A stretch of DNA of 64,000 nt from Methylomonas sp. LW13 (GTDB lineage: Bacteria; Pseudomonadota; Gammaproteobacteria; Methylococcales; Methylomonadaceae): NCBI RefSeq assembly GCF_016865255.1, contig NZ_CP033381.1, forward strand, positions 1,488,001-1,552,000. Reading direction: 5' to 3'. Position numbers and translations under genes: made by a program. Shown in pieces: positions 26,845 through 35,802 of this stretch (position 1 is its first letter; every line of letters starts with the position of its first letter). Under the pieces are notes generated by a model that did not search any database, had not been told where the DNA came from, and saw only the letters and a program-made list of their open reading frames with translations.

Positions 26845-28227
26845 ATGACTTACTCCGCAACCGCACACGGCAAAAGCTTCCATTTTCGCGATTTGCGTAC
26901 CTTGCTGGCCAAGGCTACGCCGCGCCGGGCAGCGGATGAATTGGCCGGTTTGGCGGCGGATTCCGAAGTGGAGCGGGCTGTTGCTCAGCGAGTTTTGGCC
27001 GACGTACCCTTAAGGCGGTTTATCGAAGAGCCTTTGATTGCGCCGGAACTGGATGAAGTCTCGCGCTTGATTCTGGAGCGCCATGATCCGCAAGCGTTTG
27101 CGCCGATTGCGAGTTTAAGTGTGGGCGAGTTTCGCGATTGGCTGTTAACCGAGCAGAGTGATGTGGCAGCAATCTCGGCCGGGCTGATGCCGGAAATGGT
27201 GGCCGCGGTCAGCAAAATCATGCGTAACCAGGATTTGATTGCCGTGGCGCGCCGTTGCCGCGTGGTTACCCGCTTTCGCAGCACGATCGGCTTGCCGGGC
27301 CGCTTATCTACCCGCCTGCAACCCAATCATCCAACCGACGATCCGCGCGGCATTGCGGCAAGTATTTTGGATGGCTTGCTTTACGGCAGCGGCGATGCGG
27401 TGATTGGCATCAATCCCGCCACCGACAATCTGCACAACGTCCACAGCTTGTTGAATTTGCTGGACGAAATCATTGCGCAATACCAAATTCCCACCCAGTC
27501 TTGCGTACTAGCCCACGTGACTACCAGCATGGAGTTGATGCGCCGCGGTGCGCCGCTGGATTTGCTGTTTCAATCCATCGCCGGCACCGAAGCGGCCAAT
27601 CGCAGTTTCGGTATCGACCTGGCAATGCTGTGCGAAGCGAAGGCCATGGCGGAAAACTTGGGCCGTGCGAGTGCCGGCCAGCAGTTGATGTATTTTGAAA
27701 CCGGGCAGGGCAGTGCTTTATCCGCCAATGCGCATCACGGTATCGATGCGCAAACCTGCGAGGCGCGGGCTTATGCGGTAGCCAGGGAGTTCGATCCGTT
27801 GCTGGTGAACACCGTAGTCGGCTTCATCGGCCCGGAGTATTTATTCGATGGTAAGCAAATCATCCGCGCAGGTCTGGAAGACCACTTTTGCGGCAAGCTG
27901 CTGGGTCTTCCGATGGGCTGCGATATTTGTTACACCAATCATGCCGAGGCCGATCAAAACGATATGGATACGTTGCTGACTCTGCTGGGCGTGGCCGGCT
28001 GCAACTTCATCATGGGCATACCAGGTGCCGACGACGTGATGCTGGCGTACCAAAGTACCTCGTTTCACGATGCCTTGTATCTCCGGCAAGTATTGGGCTT
28101 GCGGCCGGCGCCGGAGTTCGAGGTCTGGTTGCAGCGGATGGGTATTTTCGATAGTCAAAACCGCTTGGCCGAGGCGCGCAACACCACACCATTGCTGGCC
28201 AACTTTCATGGCTTGCCGCGGGCTTAA
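26845..28227 (+). CDS. eutB: Ethanolamine ammonia-lyase large subunit
   Basis: 460 residues, the usual EutB length. The barrel has family-typical stretches (GLPGRLSTRLQPNHPTDDPRGIAASILDGLLYGSGDAVIGINPATD near residues 150-195; CEARAYAVAREFDPLLVNTVVGFIGPEYL; MGCDICYTNHAEADQND; MGIPGADDVMLAYQSTSFHD). With EutC and adenosylcobalamin it splits ethanolamine into acetaldehyde and ammonia. eutC follows 2 bp after the stop. No EutA reactivase, microcompartment or ethanolamine permease genes are adjacent, suggesting a simple catabolic or nitrogen role. Confidence 0.95.
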   Translation: MTYSATAHGKSFHFRDLRTLLAKATPRRAADELAGLAADSEVERAVAQRVLADVPLRRFIEEPLIAPELDEVSRLILERHDPQAFAPIASLSVGEFRDWLLTEQSDVAAISAGLMPEMVAAVSKIMRNQDLIAVARRCRVVTRFRSTIGLPGRLSTRLQPNHPTDDPRGIAASILDGLLYGSGDAVIGINPATDNLHNVHSLLNLLDEIIAQYQIPTQSCVLAHVTTSMELMRRGAPLDLLFQSIAGTEAANRSFGIDLAMLCEAKAMAENLGRASAGQQLMYFETGQGSALSANAHHGIDAQTCEARAYAVAREFDPLLVNTVVGFIGPEYLFDGKQIIRAGLEDHFCGKLLGLPMGCDICYTNHAEADQNDMDTLLTLLGVAGCNFIMGIPGADDVMLAYQSTSFHDALYLRQVLGLRPAPEFEVWLQRMGIFDSQNRLAEARNTTPLLANFHGLPRA

Positions 28228-28229
28228 CG

Positions 28230-29006
28230 ATGAACGATCCGTGGATTAGCTTACGGCAATTTACCCAGGCCAGAATTGCCCAAGGCCGCGCCGGTTGCAG
28301 CTTGCCGACGGCAGCCCTATTGGAGTTTCAATTGACCCACGCGGCCGCGCGCGATGCGGTGCATCAGGCTTGGGATGTGGCGGCATTGGCCAAAGGCTTG
28401 GAAAGCTTGGATTTGGAGCCGCTGGTACTTGCCACGCCGGTAGCCGGCCGCGCCCAGTATCTGCAACGTCCCGATTGGGGGCGTTGCCTGGCACCGGACA
28501 GCCGGGAACAACTGACGGCGCGCAAGCAATCCGCAATCGACGTCGCCTTGATTGTCAGCAATGGCTTGTCATCCGCGGCACTGGATGCGCACGGCTTGCC
28601 CTTGCTCAGCGTCATCGTTGCTGCTTACCGGGCCGCCAAGCTGCGGTTGGGGCCGGTGTGTTTGGTGCCCAATGGCCGGGTGGCCTTGGCCGACGAAATC
28701 GGTGGATTATTGAACGCGCGCCTGGTTGTCATCATCGTCGGCGAGCGGCCCGGTCTAAGCGCCGCAGACAGCCTGGGGATTTACCTGACCTACGCCCCGC
28801 AAGTCGGCAACACCGACGCCGAACGCAACTGCATCTCCAACATTCGCCCGCCCGCCGGCCTGAGCTACAGCGCCGCGGCTGCCAAACTGGTTTATTTGAG
28901 CAAGCAGGCGCTGCAACTGGGTTTTTCGGGGGTAGCGTTGAAAGACGATATGCCGGCGCAGTGGCTTACCGAGATTGGCAGCGCGGAGTTGTTAAACAAA
29001 CTCTGA
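28230..29006 (+). CDS. eutC: Ethanolamine ammonia-lyase small subunit
   Basis: 258 residues, matching EutC. Family landmarks include RIAQGRAGCSLPT near the N-terminus, DVALIVSNGLSSAALDAHG near 105, GERPGLSAADSLGIYLTYAP near 175 and NCISNIRPPAGLSY near 200. EutC contributes to the cobalamin-binding interface with EutB. It starts 2 bp after eutB, so the two are one operon. No terminator-like hairpin follows directly. Confidence 0.95.
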   Translation: MNDPWISLRQFTQARIAQGRAGCSLPTAALLEFQLTHAAARDAVHQAWDVAALAKGLESLDLEPLVLATPVAGRAQYLQRPDWGRCLAPDSREQLTARKQSAIDVALIVSNGLSSAALDAHGLPLLSVIVAAYRAAKLRLGPVCLVPNGRVALADEIGGLLNARLVVIIVGERPGLSAADSLGIYLTYAPQVGNTDAERNCISNIRPPAGLSYSAAAAKLVYLSKQALQLGFSGVALKDDMPAQWLTEIGSAELLNKL

Positions 29007-29320
29007 ACCAGTTGATTACGCCAAGGCAAAAGTGGCTCGGCAGCTGCTCCCTCATCCTGACAATCGACACAATGTGCCATTTTCTGTTCGAATCGGCGGA
29101 AGATTTTATGGCCGCTTTCATGTCGCATGCCGCCGAATTAAACCGATTTAGGACCGGTGATGCAGCTCAATAACGTGTTGATTTCGGCGCAAGCCCGCGA
29201 CTTGACGAGACTTGATCAATGATGGCCGGAGAGATGATTGGCCGATTGGGCTGCCATAGCTCGCTGAACCTGCGCTTTCGTCGCAATGCAATTGGCCGCT
29301 ATTGCAGTTGGAGCGGGCGG
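29007..29320. other. 314-bp gap after eutC
   Basis: No gene or hairpin terminator that I can support. A short plus-strand frame around 29072 (starting MCHFLFESAEDFM) exists inside a chance frame and has no ribosome site. The neighbours converge here: eutC from the left, the transglutaminase-like gene from the right. Confidence 0.4.
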
Positions 29321-29971
29321 CTAGAAAGGGTCCAAAAACACCGGTGCTTTGCCGAACTCGGTCTTGTATTCGCCGTTTGGCACGTACCAACCGGGGCCTT
29401 GAGAGCCGTTCATCCAAGCCACGCGCTTGCCTTCCGAGGCCCATTTCTCAAGTTTCTCGCCGCTTTTGGTCAGGTAGTTGGATGCGTAGCAAACGGTATT
29501 CAGCCAGGGGTCGATGATTAGCCAGGATTGGGCGATCTTGCGTTTGGTGAAATCGGCCATCGAAGCATAGTCTTGCGCCGAATCGGGGATTGCTTCCTGG
29601 GAAACCAGGCAAAAGGCGTGGTCGCCTTTGTCGTGAACGTAGCAGATATAGAGTAAGTCGCGCTTGATATTGTAGATTTTCTTAGCGTAATAAGCGCTCA
29701 AGACTGCCATCTCTTCGCAGTTGCCTGATCGATCCGCAATAGTCATCTTGACCAATTTCTCGGCCAAGTCCAAGTGCGATGTGCTGCCGTTGAGCCTGTG
29801 TTTGCCAGACTCGCGCGCTTGCTGATATCGGGTCTTGCCTTTTGCGCTCATACTCACTAGAACGGCATGCCCGGCAAGGTCCACGTCGTAAAGCTTGTTA
29901 CTGGATTTATGGCCTTTTTTAAAGAACTCTCTGACTAGAACCTTGATTTTTTCGCCTTCGTCCACCAGCAT
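29321..29971 (-). CDS. Transglutaminase/papain-like Cys-His-Asp protein, unknown role
   Basis: 216 residues from ATG 29971, preceded by AGAGGG at 7 nt; an in-frame GTG at 30055 would add 28 residues. A putative catalytic set is visible: Cys in RSGNCEEMAVLSAYY, His in KGDHAFCLV and Asp in SWLIIDPWLNT, in the order and spacing of transglutaminase-like and some effector cysteine proteases. Basic N-terminal region with KKGHKSSNKL. No signal peptide or membrane segment. It lies after the hydrogenase protease gene on the same strand, but 327 bp away. The next 30 bases of the C-terminus (YVPNGEYKTEFG) are not a known motif. Confidence 0.55.
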   Translation of the reverse strand: MLVDEGEKIKVLVREFFKKGHKSSNKLYDVDLAGHAVLVSMSAKGKTRYQQARESGKHRLNGSTSHLDLAEKLVKMTIADRSGNCEEMAVLSAYYAKKIYNIKRDLLYICYVHDKGDHAFCLVSQEAIPDSAQDYASMADFTKRKIAQSWLIIDPWLNTVCYASNYLTKSGEKLEKWASEGKRVAWMNGSQGPGWYVPNGEYKTEFGKAPVFLDPF

Positions 29972-30298
29972 GGTTGCACCCTCTAGAGTTTGATTCTTGG
30001 CAATTGCAAGCGCCCCGCTCTCCGCTGTCCCGGTGGGCAAACGGGCGGGCCTCACACCCGGTATTGCGTTCTCGGCGTTGTCTCGTAAGTATAGTTGAAA
30101 CCCGAATGGTTTATGGGGATCTCTAAAAGTCCACGATTAAACAGATTCGGAGCCTACCTTGTAAGGACGAGCTGTTCCCATTGCGCTTGCAGCAATTTAA
30201 CGATTCGAAACAGCCGTTTTTTTACGTGTTCGGTGATAGCGAATGGACCGATTGCCATAGAGCCGCTGCCGGTAGTTACAACCTTCGATGTCTATAAG
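29972..30298. other. 327-bp gap upstream of transglutaminase-like gene
   Basis: Holds the presumed promoter of the minus-strand gene ending at 29321. A plus-strand frame of 82 residues (30095-30343) overlaps the end of the hydrogenase protease gene and shows no ribosome site or familiar pattern, so I do not call it. No hairpin terminator for the hox operon is clear. Confidence 0.35.
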
Positions 30299-30799
30299 TT
30301 AAGCGTTGGAGCTGTTTATTCCCCGCTTTGCAACAGAGGGTAACTCGCGAGACGGCCTTTGTTTCAGAAACTCGGTTATAAACCGACAAGCCTCTATTAA
30401 ATTAGCCGCGCAGCGTTCGCTTAACCCGCTGCCCAGTTCGAAGGCTTCAGCTTGAATGCTTAATAAATAGCAGGGTGGCGGTGCTTGTTTGCCGACGGCT
30501 GCATAGACTGACAGCAGCGCGGCTGGGCTCAGCGCATGGCTGGAGTAACTGTGGTCTTGGGCTGGGGTTAACGGGGTAAAGGTAAAGCTGTCCGGGCAAT
30601 CTACGGCTGCATCGACAAACACTACCCATTCGCGGTCTTGTATATCCAAAGCGTGCTCGATTTGTAACTGAAAATCGCTGAGCAATTCGATATTGCTGAG
30701 GTCCAGATGCTCGGCGAGATAATCCAACAGCAAAGGACCAACGGCATCGTCGCCACGGCTGGGATTGCCGTAACCAAACACCAGGATGGGTTTTGTCAT
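30299..30799 (-). CDS. hoxW: Hydrogenase maturation endopeptidase
   Basis: 166 residues of the HyaD/HycI peptidase family: VFGYGNPSRGDDAVGP at the N-terminus (Asp near 17 and 18), DAAVDC near 65 and SSHALSPAALL near 90, supplying the Ni-binding Glu/Asp/His positions. It removes the C-terminal peptide of the large subunit after nickel insertion. Its ATG overlaps the hoxH stop (ATGA), so it very likely serves HoxH. The last 15 residues are family-untypical. Confidence 0.88.
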   Translation of the reverse strand: MTKPILVFGYGNPSRGDDAVGPLLLDYLAEHLDLSNIELLSDFQLQIEHALDIQDREWVVFVDAAVDCPDSFTFTPLTPAQDHSYSSHALSPAALLSVYAAVGKQAPPPCYLLSIQAEAFELGSGLSERCAANLIEACRFITEFLKQRPSRELPSVAKRGINSSNA

Positions 30800-32307
30800 T
30801 CGCTACCGTGAATGAATTCGCCGCTGCTGTGTCGCACCAGTTTATCCACCAACTTGCCGTCCGCGTCGACCAATTCCAACTGCAAGGGCATTTTGCCGAC
30901 CGCATGCGTGGCGCAGGACAGGCAAGGGTCGTAGGCGCGAATCGCCACTTCCAGATTATTCAGCAAGGGTTCGGTCAATTCGCGCCCCGACAGATATTCC
31001 GCCGCGACTTGCCGCACCGACTCGTTCATCGCCGTGTTGTTGCTGGTGGTGGAGACGATCAGATTGGCTTTGGTGACGATGTCGTTTTCGTCGATTTGAT
31101 AATGATGAAACAGCGTGCCGCGCGGCGCTTCGATCACGCCTATGCCTTCGTAGCGTTTTTCGCCTTTGGCAAGCAGATCGTTACTCAGCAGGTCCGGATC
31201 GTCCAGCAGGATTTGGATGCTTTCCGCGCAATGCAGCAATTCGATCATCCGCGTCCAGTGAAAAGCCAGCGTGCTGTGTACCATCGCGCCGCCGCCGTGC
31301 TGCTTGAATTCGACGCGCGCGGCTTCCGCCAGTGGTGTGTCGATAAAATCGCAATTGTTGACCCGCGCCAACGGTCCCACCCGATACCAGCCATCGGCTT
31401 TACCCTGCGCCGTCAGGTAGGGGAATTTCATATAAGTCCAAGAACGGACTTCTTCTCGGATCAAGTCCGGATAGTCGCAGTAATCGTAATGATCCACGAG
31501 GGTGTCGCCTAGCGGGTTCTTCACCCTAATCCCGCCGTGATAAAGCTCCAGCGCACCGTCAGGCTTGGTCAAACTCAGGTAGTTGCTGCGGATGGTGGCA
31601 AAGTCGTCGTAATAGGGCAGGTTGGCGGTGTGGACTTTTGTGACCAGTTGCAAAGCGCCTTGCGCCCAACTCACGATTTGGCCGATGTCTTGTTTGAGAT
31701 AATCGCGCTCATCTTTGCTCAGCGCTTTGTTCATGCCGCCCGGTATCGCGCCGGTGCCGTGGATGCGCTTGCCGCAGACCATGCGGATCACTTCCTGGCC
31801 GTATTTGCGCAGTTTTACGCCTTGCAGGCCAATATCCGGATAATTCGCCAACACGGCGACGATGTTGCGTTTGCCGATCTCGCTTTCGAAACCGAACAGC
31901 AAATCCGGGCTGGACAGGTGGAAAAAATGCAAGGCATGCGATTGCAAGACCTGGCCGAAATGCAGCAAGCGCCGTAATTTATCTGCAGCCGGCGGCAGAT
32001 TGGCCGGATCGACGCCGACTAACTGGTCGATGGCCTTGGCGGCGGCCAGATGATGACTGACCGGGCAGATGCCGCACAAGCGCTGCACCATCACCGGTAG
32101 TTCCCAGTAAGGACGGCCTTGGATGAATTTTTCGAAGCCGCGAAATTCGACGATGTGCAGGCGGGCTTGCTGGACTTGATTGTTTTCGTCGAGCAGCAGC
32201 GTGACTTTGCCGTGGCCTTCCACGCGGGATACCGGATCGACGGCGACCCGTTTTAACTTGCCTGACTCGACCAAGGCCGGATCGGCGGTTTCAAGATATT
32301 CGTACAC
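30796..32307 (-). CDS. hoxH: NAD-reducing hydrogenase large subunit HoxH
   Basis: 503 residues. The four Ni-Fe cysteines are present: RLCGICPVSHH near residue 65 and DPCLSCATH near residue 460. After the final His a 28-residue tail (AVGKMPLQ onwards) is expected to be clipped by HoxW. The N-terminal VSRVEGHGKV motif is also typical. This is a group 3d soluble [NiFe] hydrogenase subunit, dimerising with HoxY. It follows hoxY by 12 bp and overlaps hoxW by 4 bp. Confidence 0.95.
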   Translation of the reverse strand: MYEYLETADPALVESGKLKRVAVDPVSRVEGHGKVTLLLDENNQVQQARLHIVEFRGFEKFIQGRPYWELPVMVQRLCGICPVSHHLAAAKAIDQLVGVDPANLPPAADKLRRLLHFGQVLQSHALHFFHLSSPDLLFGFESEIGKRNIVAVLANYPDIGLQGVKLRKYGQEVIRMVCGKRIHGTGAIPGGMNKALSKDERDYLKQDIGQIVSWAQGALQLVTKVHTANLPYYDDFATIRSNYLSLTKPDGALELYHGGIRVKNPLGDTLVDHYDYCDYPDLIREEVRSWTYMKFPYLTAQGKADGWYRVGPLARVNNCDFIDTPLAEAARVEFKQHGGGAMVHSTLAFHWTRMIELLHCAESIQILLDDPDLLSNDLLAKGEKRYEGIGVIEAPRGTLFHHYQIDENDIVTKANLIVSTTSNNTAMNESVRQVAAEYLSGRELTEPLLNNLEVAIRAYDPCLSCATHAVGKMPLQLELVDADGKLVDKLVRHSSGEFIHGSE

Positions 32308-32319
32308 GGGGCTCCTCCG

Positions 32320-32859
32320 TTAGTCGTAATGGACTAATTCGTAAGGTAAAGTCGGGTCGCGGCCTTCGATCAATGCGCTGAGGTAGTGCCAAAACACATC
32401 GGCGGACGGCGGACAGCCGGGCATAAAATAATCGATTTTGACGATCTCGTGGACCGGTCGTACCTTGTCCAGCAGCAAAGGCAATTCCGGGTCGCTGGGT
32501 ATCTGCGGATTGTCCACGCCGATACCGTCCTGATAGGCTTCCAGCAGGCAGTCTTCCAGTTTGAAAAAATTGCGCAGCGCCGGCAAGCCGCCGTTGATGG
32601 CGCAAGCGCCGACGGCGATCAGAATTTTGCAGTTAGCGCGAAACTCGCGCAGCACATGCACGTTTTCGGAATTGCACACCCCGCCTTCGATCAGGCCGAT
32701 GTCGCACGGGCCGCAGTGCTCGATGTCGGTGAGTGGCGAACGGTCGAATTCGACGATGTCGGCCAGTTTCAGTAAGCGCTCGTCTATATCCAGAAACGAC
32801 ATATGGCAGCCAAAGCAGCCGGCCAGCGAGGTGGTGGCGATTTTAATCTTAGCGGCCAT
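32320..32859 (-). CDS. hoxY: NAD-reducing hydrogenase small subunit HoxY
   Basis: 179 residues when started at ATG 32859 (MAAKIKIATTSLAGCFGCH); a longer frame reaching 33120 overlaps hoxU and is rejected. Cysteines for the proximal [4Fe-4S] cluster are seen in LAGCFGCHMSFLD, EHCGPCDIGLIEGGV, VGACAINGG and MPGCPPSAD. It passes electrons from the HoxH active site to HoxU. It overlaps the end of hoxU by 11 bp, consistent with one operon. Confidence 0.95.
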   Translation of the reverse strand: MAAKIKIATTSLAGCFGCHMSFLDIDERLLKLADIVEFDRSPLTDIEHCGPCDIGLIEGGVCNSENVHVLREFRANCKILIAVGACAINGGLPALRNFFKLEDCLLEAYQDGIGVDNPQIPSDPELPLLLDKVRPVHEIVKIDYFMPGCPPSADVFWHYLSALIEGRDPTLPYELVHYD

Positions 32860-33688
32860 GTTTGATGTCCGGAGCTGGCGGCATGGTCGCCGCGTAGTGG
32901 GAGTCCGGGCCACCGTTCTGCTGAGCTGACTCCGCCAGTTTGGTCGGGTCGCAGCTTGGGTAGCCGCGGGCCTCGCCGGCTTTGATAACCGATTTTTCGC
33001 AGGCGACTTCGCTGATGGGATGCCCGTCGTAGATGCGTTCACCAATCGGTGCCAGATAGGCGCTGCGTTTGACCAGAATCGCGCCGGTCGGGCAGACATG
33101 GGCGGCCTCGTCGTCGACACTAATCTCGCTGTCTTTCAGCTTGCCGCTAGGCGAGTTGACGATTAGGCGTTTGTTGATGCCGCGCCCGGCGATGCCGAAT
33201 ACCTCTTTGCCGTCTTTTTCCTTGCTGGCGCGCACGCACAGGTTGCAGAAAATGCAGCGGTCGTGGTCGATCAAGATATCCGGGTGCGAGGCGTCCATTT
33301 CCCGCTGGGCATAAAAATGCGGGTAATGGTTGTCCAGCATGTTCTGAAGGTAGGCCACGGCCTGTAACTGGCAATTGCCGGATTTTTCGCAAGAAGGACA
33401 GAAATGGTTGCCTTCCACGAACAGCATCTGCGTGATGCGCTGGCGGTCGTGTTGCAGGTCGGGGCTGTTGCTGATGACGGTTTGGCCGTCGGCGGCCGGC
33501 AGGGTGCAGGCGGTATTGGTGCGGCCGTTGACTTTAACCGTACAGAGTTTGCAACTGCCGTAAGGGGCGTAACCCGGCCGGTGGCACAGATAAGGAATGT
33601 ACACGCCGGCTGTGCGGGCTGCTTCGATAATAGTTTGGCCGTCGCTGAACGGAACGGCGATGCCGTCGATGCAAAGAGTGCCGCTCAT
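32849..33688 (-). CDS. hoxU: NAD-reducing hydrogenase Fe-S subunit HoxU
   Basis: 279 residues from ATG 33688 (MSGTLCIDGIAVPFSDGQ). The N-terminal [2Fe-2S] ferredoxin fold has YLCHRP, GSCKLC and ACTLPA cysteines. HFCPSCEKSGNCQLQ follows, the NuoG-type His/Cys cluster site, and then HDRCIFCNLCVRAS and CPTGAI for the ferredoxin-like clusters. It carries electrons between HoxY and HoxF. A 75-residue extension after the last cluster (from about residue 205) is longer than a minimal HoxU. Confidence 0.93.
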   Translation of the reverse strand: MSGTLCIDGIAVPFSDGQTIIEAARTAGVYIPYLCHRPGYAPYGSCKLCTVKVNGRTNTACTLPAADGQTVISNSPDLQHDRQRITQMLFVEGNHFCPSCEKSGNCQLQAVAYLQNMLDNHYPHFYAQREMDASHPDILIDHDRCIFCNLCVRASKEKDGKEVFGIAGRGINKRLIVNSPSGKLKDSEISVDDEAAHVCPTGAILVKRSAYLAPIGERIYDGHPISEVACEKSVIKAGEARGYPSCDPTKLAESAQQNGGPDSHYAATMPPAPDIKHGR

Positions 33689-33689
33689 C

Positions 33690-35471
33690 TCAATTCTCCA
33701 CTTGCGATAAATGCGCTGCGTCGTCGTCGCGCTGTGCCATACGGCGGGCCACGGCCAGGGTGGCGTCCAAGTCAAAACCCGGGGTAAAACTGCTCTGCTT
33801 TAATTGCTTAAGATACAGCTCCGGATAGCTGGCCAGGGTACTTAGAATCGGATTGGCGGCCGAATCCCCCAAACCGCAATGGCTGTTGTTTTTGACGACC
33901 AGGCATATCTCGTTGAGTTCTTCCAGGTCGACCGCAGCGCCGTTGCCTTCGACAATTTTCCGCAGCTGATTTTTCAACAGTGTGGTGCCGACCCGACAGG
34001 GCGTGCAAAAGCCGCAGCTTTCATGGGCAAAGAAATCGGTAAAGTTTTGCACGATGTCGAAAATATTGCGGCTGTTGTTGAACACCATAAACGAGCCGGC
34101 GGTGGATAGGTCCTCGAAGGCTATGCGCCGTTGCAATTCCCGGTTGGAAATAAAGGTGCCGGACGGCCCGCCGACTTGCACACCCATCACGTCGTCCGCG
34201 CCGCAGTCCCGCAAAATCTCTTCAATTGATGTGCCGAACGGGTATTCGTAAATGCCTGGTCGTGCGCAGTCGCCGCTGATGCTGAGCAGTTTGCTGCCGG
34301 TGGATTGCGGGGTGCCGACTTCCGCAAACCATTGCCCGCCTTGTATGGCGATGTGGGTGGCAGCAAAAAAAGTCTCGACGTTGTCCACCACGGTGGGTTT
34401 GCGTTGATAGCCGCAGATCACCGAGTTGGGTGGCTTAACCCGAGGTATGCCGGGCTTGCCTTCCAAGGACTCGATTTGCGCGGATGCCTCGCCGCAAATA
34501 TAGGCACCGGCGCCCATGCGGATTTCGATGTCAAAATCAAAGCCTTCGTGACCGAGAATATTGCGCCCCAGCAAACCGCTATCGCGGCGGCGCTTTAACA
34601 CCCGCTGCAATTGCTCGTAGAGGAATAAATACTCGGCGCGCAGATACAGCAAGCCCTGATCCGAACCAATAATCGCCGCGCACAAGGTCATGCCTTCAAA
34701 GACTTGGTCGGCATACAGATCGAGCAGCATCCGGTCTTTAAATGTACCCGGTTCGCCCTCGTCGGCGTTACAAATGACGTAGTGTGGCGTGACAGTTTGT
34801 TGAGCACAAGTCCGCCATTTCAACGCGGTTTTAAAGCCCGCACCTCCGCGGCCGCGCAGATTGGAGCTGTCCACTTCCGCCAGGGTTTCCGTCAGGCCGC
34901 GGGCAAAGGTCGCCCTTATCGCCGCGCCATTTTCGAATGGCTGGTTGAGCAATAGGCCGGGTTTGCGGAGCGGCTCTTCCACCGCAAAGAACTCCGGCGG
35001 CCAATCGCTTAACGGCGCTTGTTGTTCGATCAGTTTGGCGATGACATCGATTCTGGCAGGGTCCAGACGGGTCAACGCATAGCCGTTAACCAAACCGGCC
35101 GGGCCTTGGTCGCACATGCCGGTGCAGGAGGTATTATTCAAACTGACCAGGCCGTCCGCGCGGACTTCACCCACTTTGACCCGCAATTTTTCCGCCAGGT
35201 AATTCAGCAGTTTTTCCTTGCCTAGCATTCGGTCGGTAATCGAGTCGCTGATATGAATGTCGTAACGGCCTTGCGGCGTCAGGTGCAGGAAACTATAGAA
35301 TTCCGCGACGGCAATAATCTGGGTACGGGGAATATGCAAAGCAGCGGCCAATTGTTCGATAGCCGCCTGGGGAATATGCAGGTACTGCGCCTGCACGGCT
35401 CTTAGCATCTGCAAGAGCCCTTCCGGTTTATAGTCCGCCTCTGCAAGTACGGATCGAATAAAACTATTCAT
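33690..35471 (-). CDS. hoxF: NAD-reducing hydrogenase diaphorase subunit HoxF
   Basis: 593 residues. Residues 1-160 are a HoxE/NuoE-like domain that keeps only TSCTGMC of the cluster cysteines, as in the Ralstonia-type HoxF where the SDSITDRM segment lacks the first cysteine pair. The rest is NuoF-like: GRGGAGFKTALKW (NADH/FMN site), ADEGEPGTFKDR, GAGAYICGEASA, and SCGFCTPCRVG with a distal Cys for the [4Fe-4S] cluster. It reduces NAD+ with electrons from H2. First gene of hoxFUYHW. Confidence 0.95.
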   Translation of the reverse strand: MNSFIRSVLAEADYKPEGLLQMLRAVQAQYLHIPQAAIEQLAAALHIPRTQIIAVAEFYSFLHLTPQGRYDIHISDSITDRMLGKEKLLNYLAEKLRVKVGEVRADGLVSLNNTSCTGMCDQGPAGLVNGYALTRLDPARIDVIAKLIEQQAPLSDWPPEFFAVEEPLRKPGLLLNQPFENGAAIRATFARGLTETLAEVDSSNLRGRGGAGFKTALKWRTCAQQTVTPHYVICNADEGEPGTFKDRMLLDLYADQVFEGMTLCAAIIGSDQGLLYLRAEYLFLYEQLQRVLKRRRDSGLLGRNILGHEGFDFDIEIRMGAGAYICGEASAQIESLEGKPGIPRVKPPNSVICGYQRKPTVVDNVETFFAATHIAIQGGQWFAEVGTPQSTGSKLLSISGDCARPGIYEYPFGTSIEEILRDCGADDVMGVQVGGPSGTFISNRELQRRIAFEDLSTAGSFMVFNNSRNIFDIVQNFTDFFAHESCGFCTPCRVGTTLLKNQLRKIVEGNGAAVDLEELNEICLVVKNNSHCGLGDSAANPILSTLASYPELYLKQLKQSSFTPGFDLDATLAVARRMAQRDDDAAHLSQVEN

Positions 35472-35802
35472 CGTCGAGTTCTGGGCAGTTAGGTTGAATC
35501 GTCGCGTTCCATTGCAATTGAAAAATCATAGGCCATCTACACGCTGTTCTTAATTTGGAGCTAGATTTTTCAAATCGTTCACTGGCAGTTATTTGGCGGG
35601 GCGCCTCCAAAAGACGCCTTGTCGGCGGCGATACATTCCGCTTGCCAACTGAAAGTGTCTGCCCGGTCTCTCCAAGCGTCAATGCAGACAACTCAAGCGC
35701 GCGATGCCTATCGATACCGCCACGGAAGCTGTGCAAATTCGCCGTCATCCATGGCGCAATACTAAACAAATAAGCCAGGCGTGGACAGCAAAATATTGCC
35801 GG
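35472..35802. other. 331-bp gap upstream of hoxF
   Basis: Presumably contains the hox promoter and the end of the arsenic operon. A 101-residue minus-strand frame (35464-35769) overlaps the hoxF start by 8 bp and has no recognisable pattern or clear ribosome site, so I do not call a gene. A short inverted repeat, GGCGCCTCC next to AAAAGACGCC, lies near 35600. No sigma-54 or other hox-type promoter motif was obvious. Confidence 0.35.

Noticed and set aside
30095-30343. 82-residue plus-strand frame opposite hoxW
   Set aside because: No ribosome site or familiar pattern; overlaps the end of the coding hoxW gene.
35464-35769. 101-residue minus-strand frame upstream of hoxF
   Set aside because: Overlaps the hoxF start, has no family pattern and no ribosome site.
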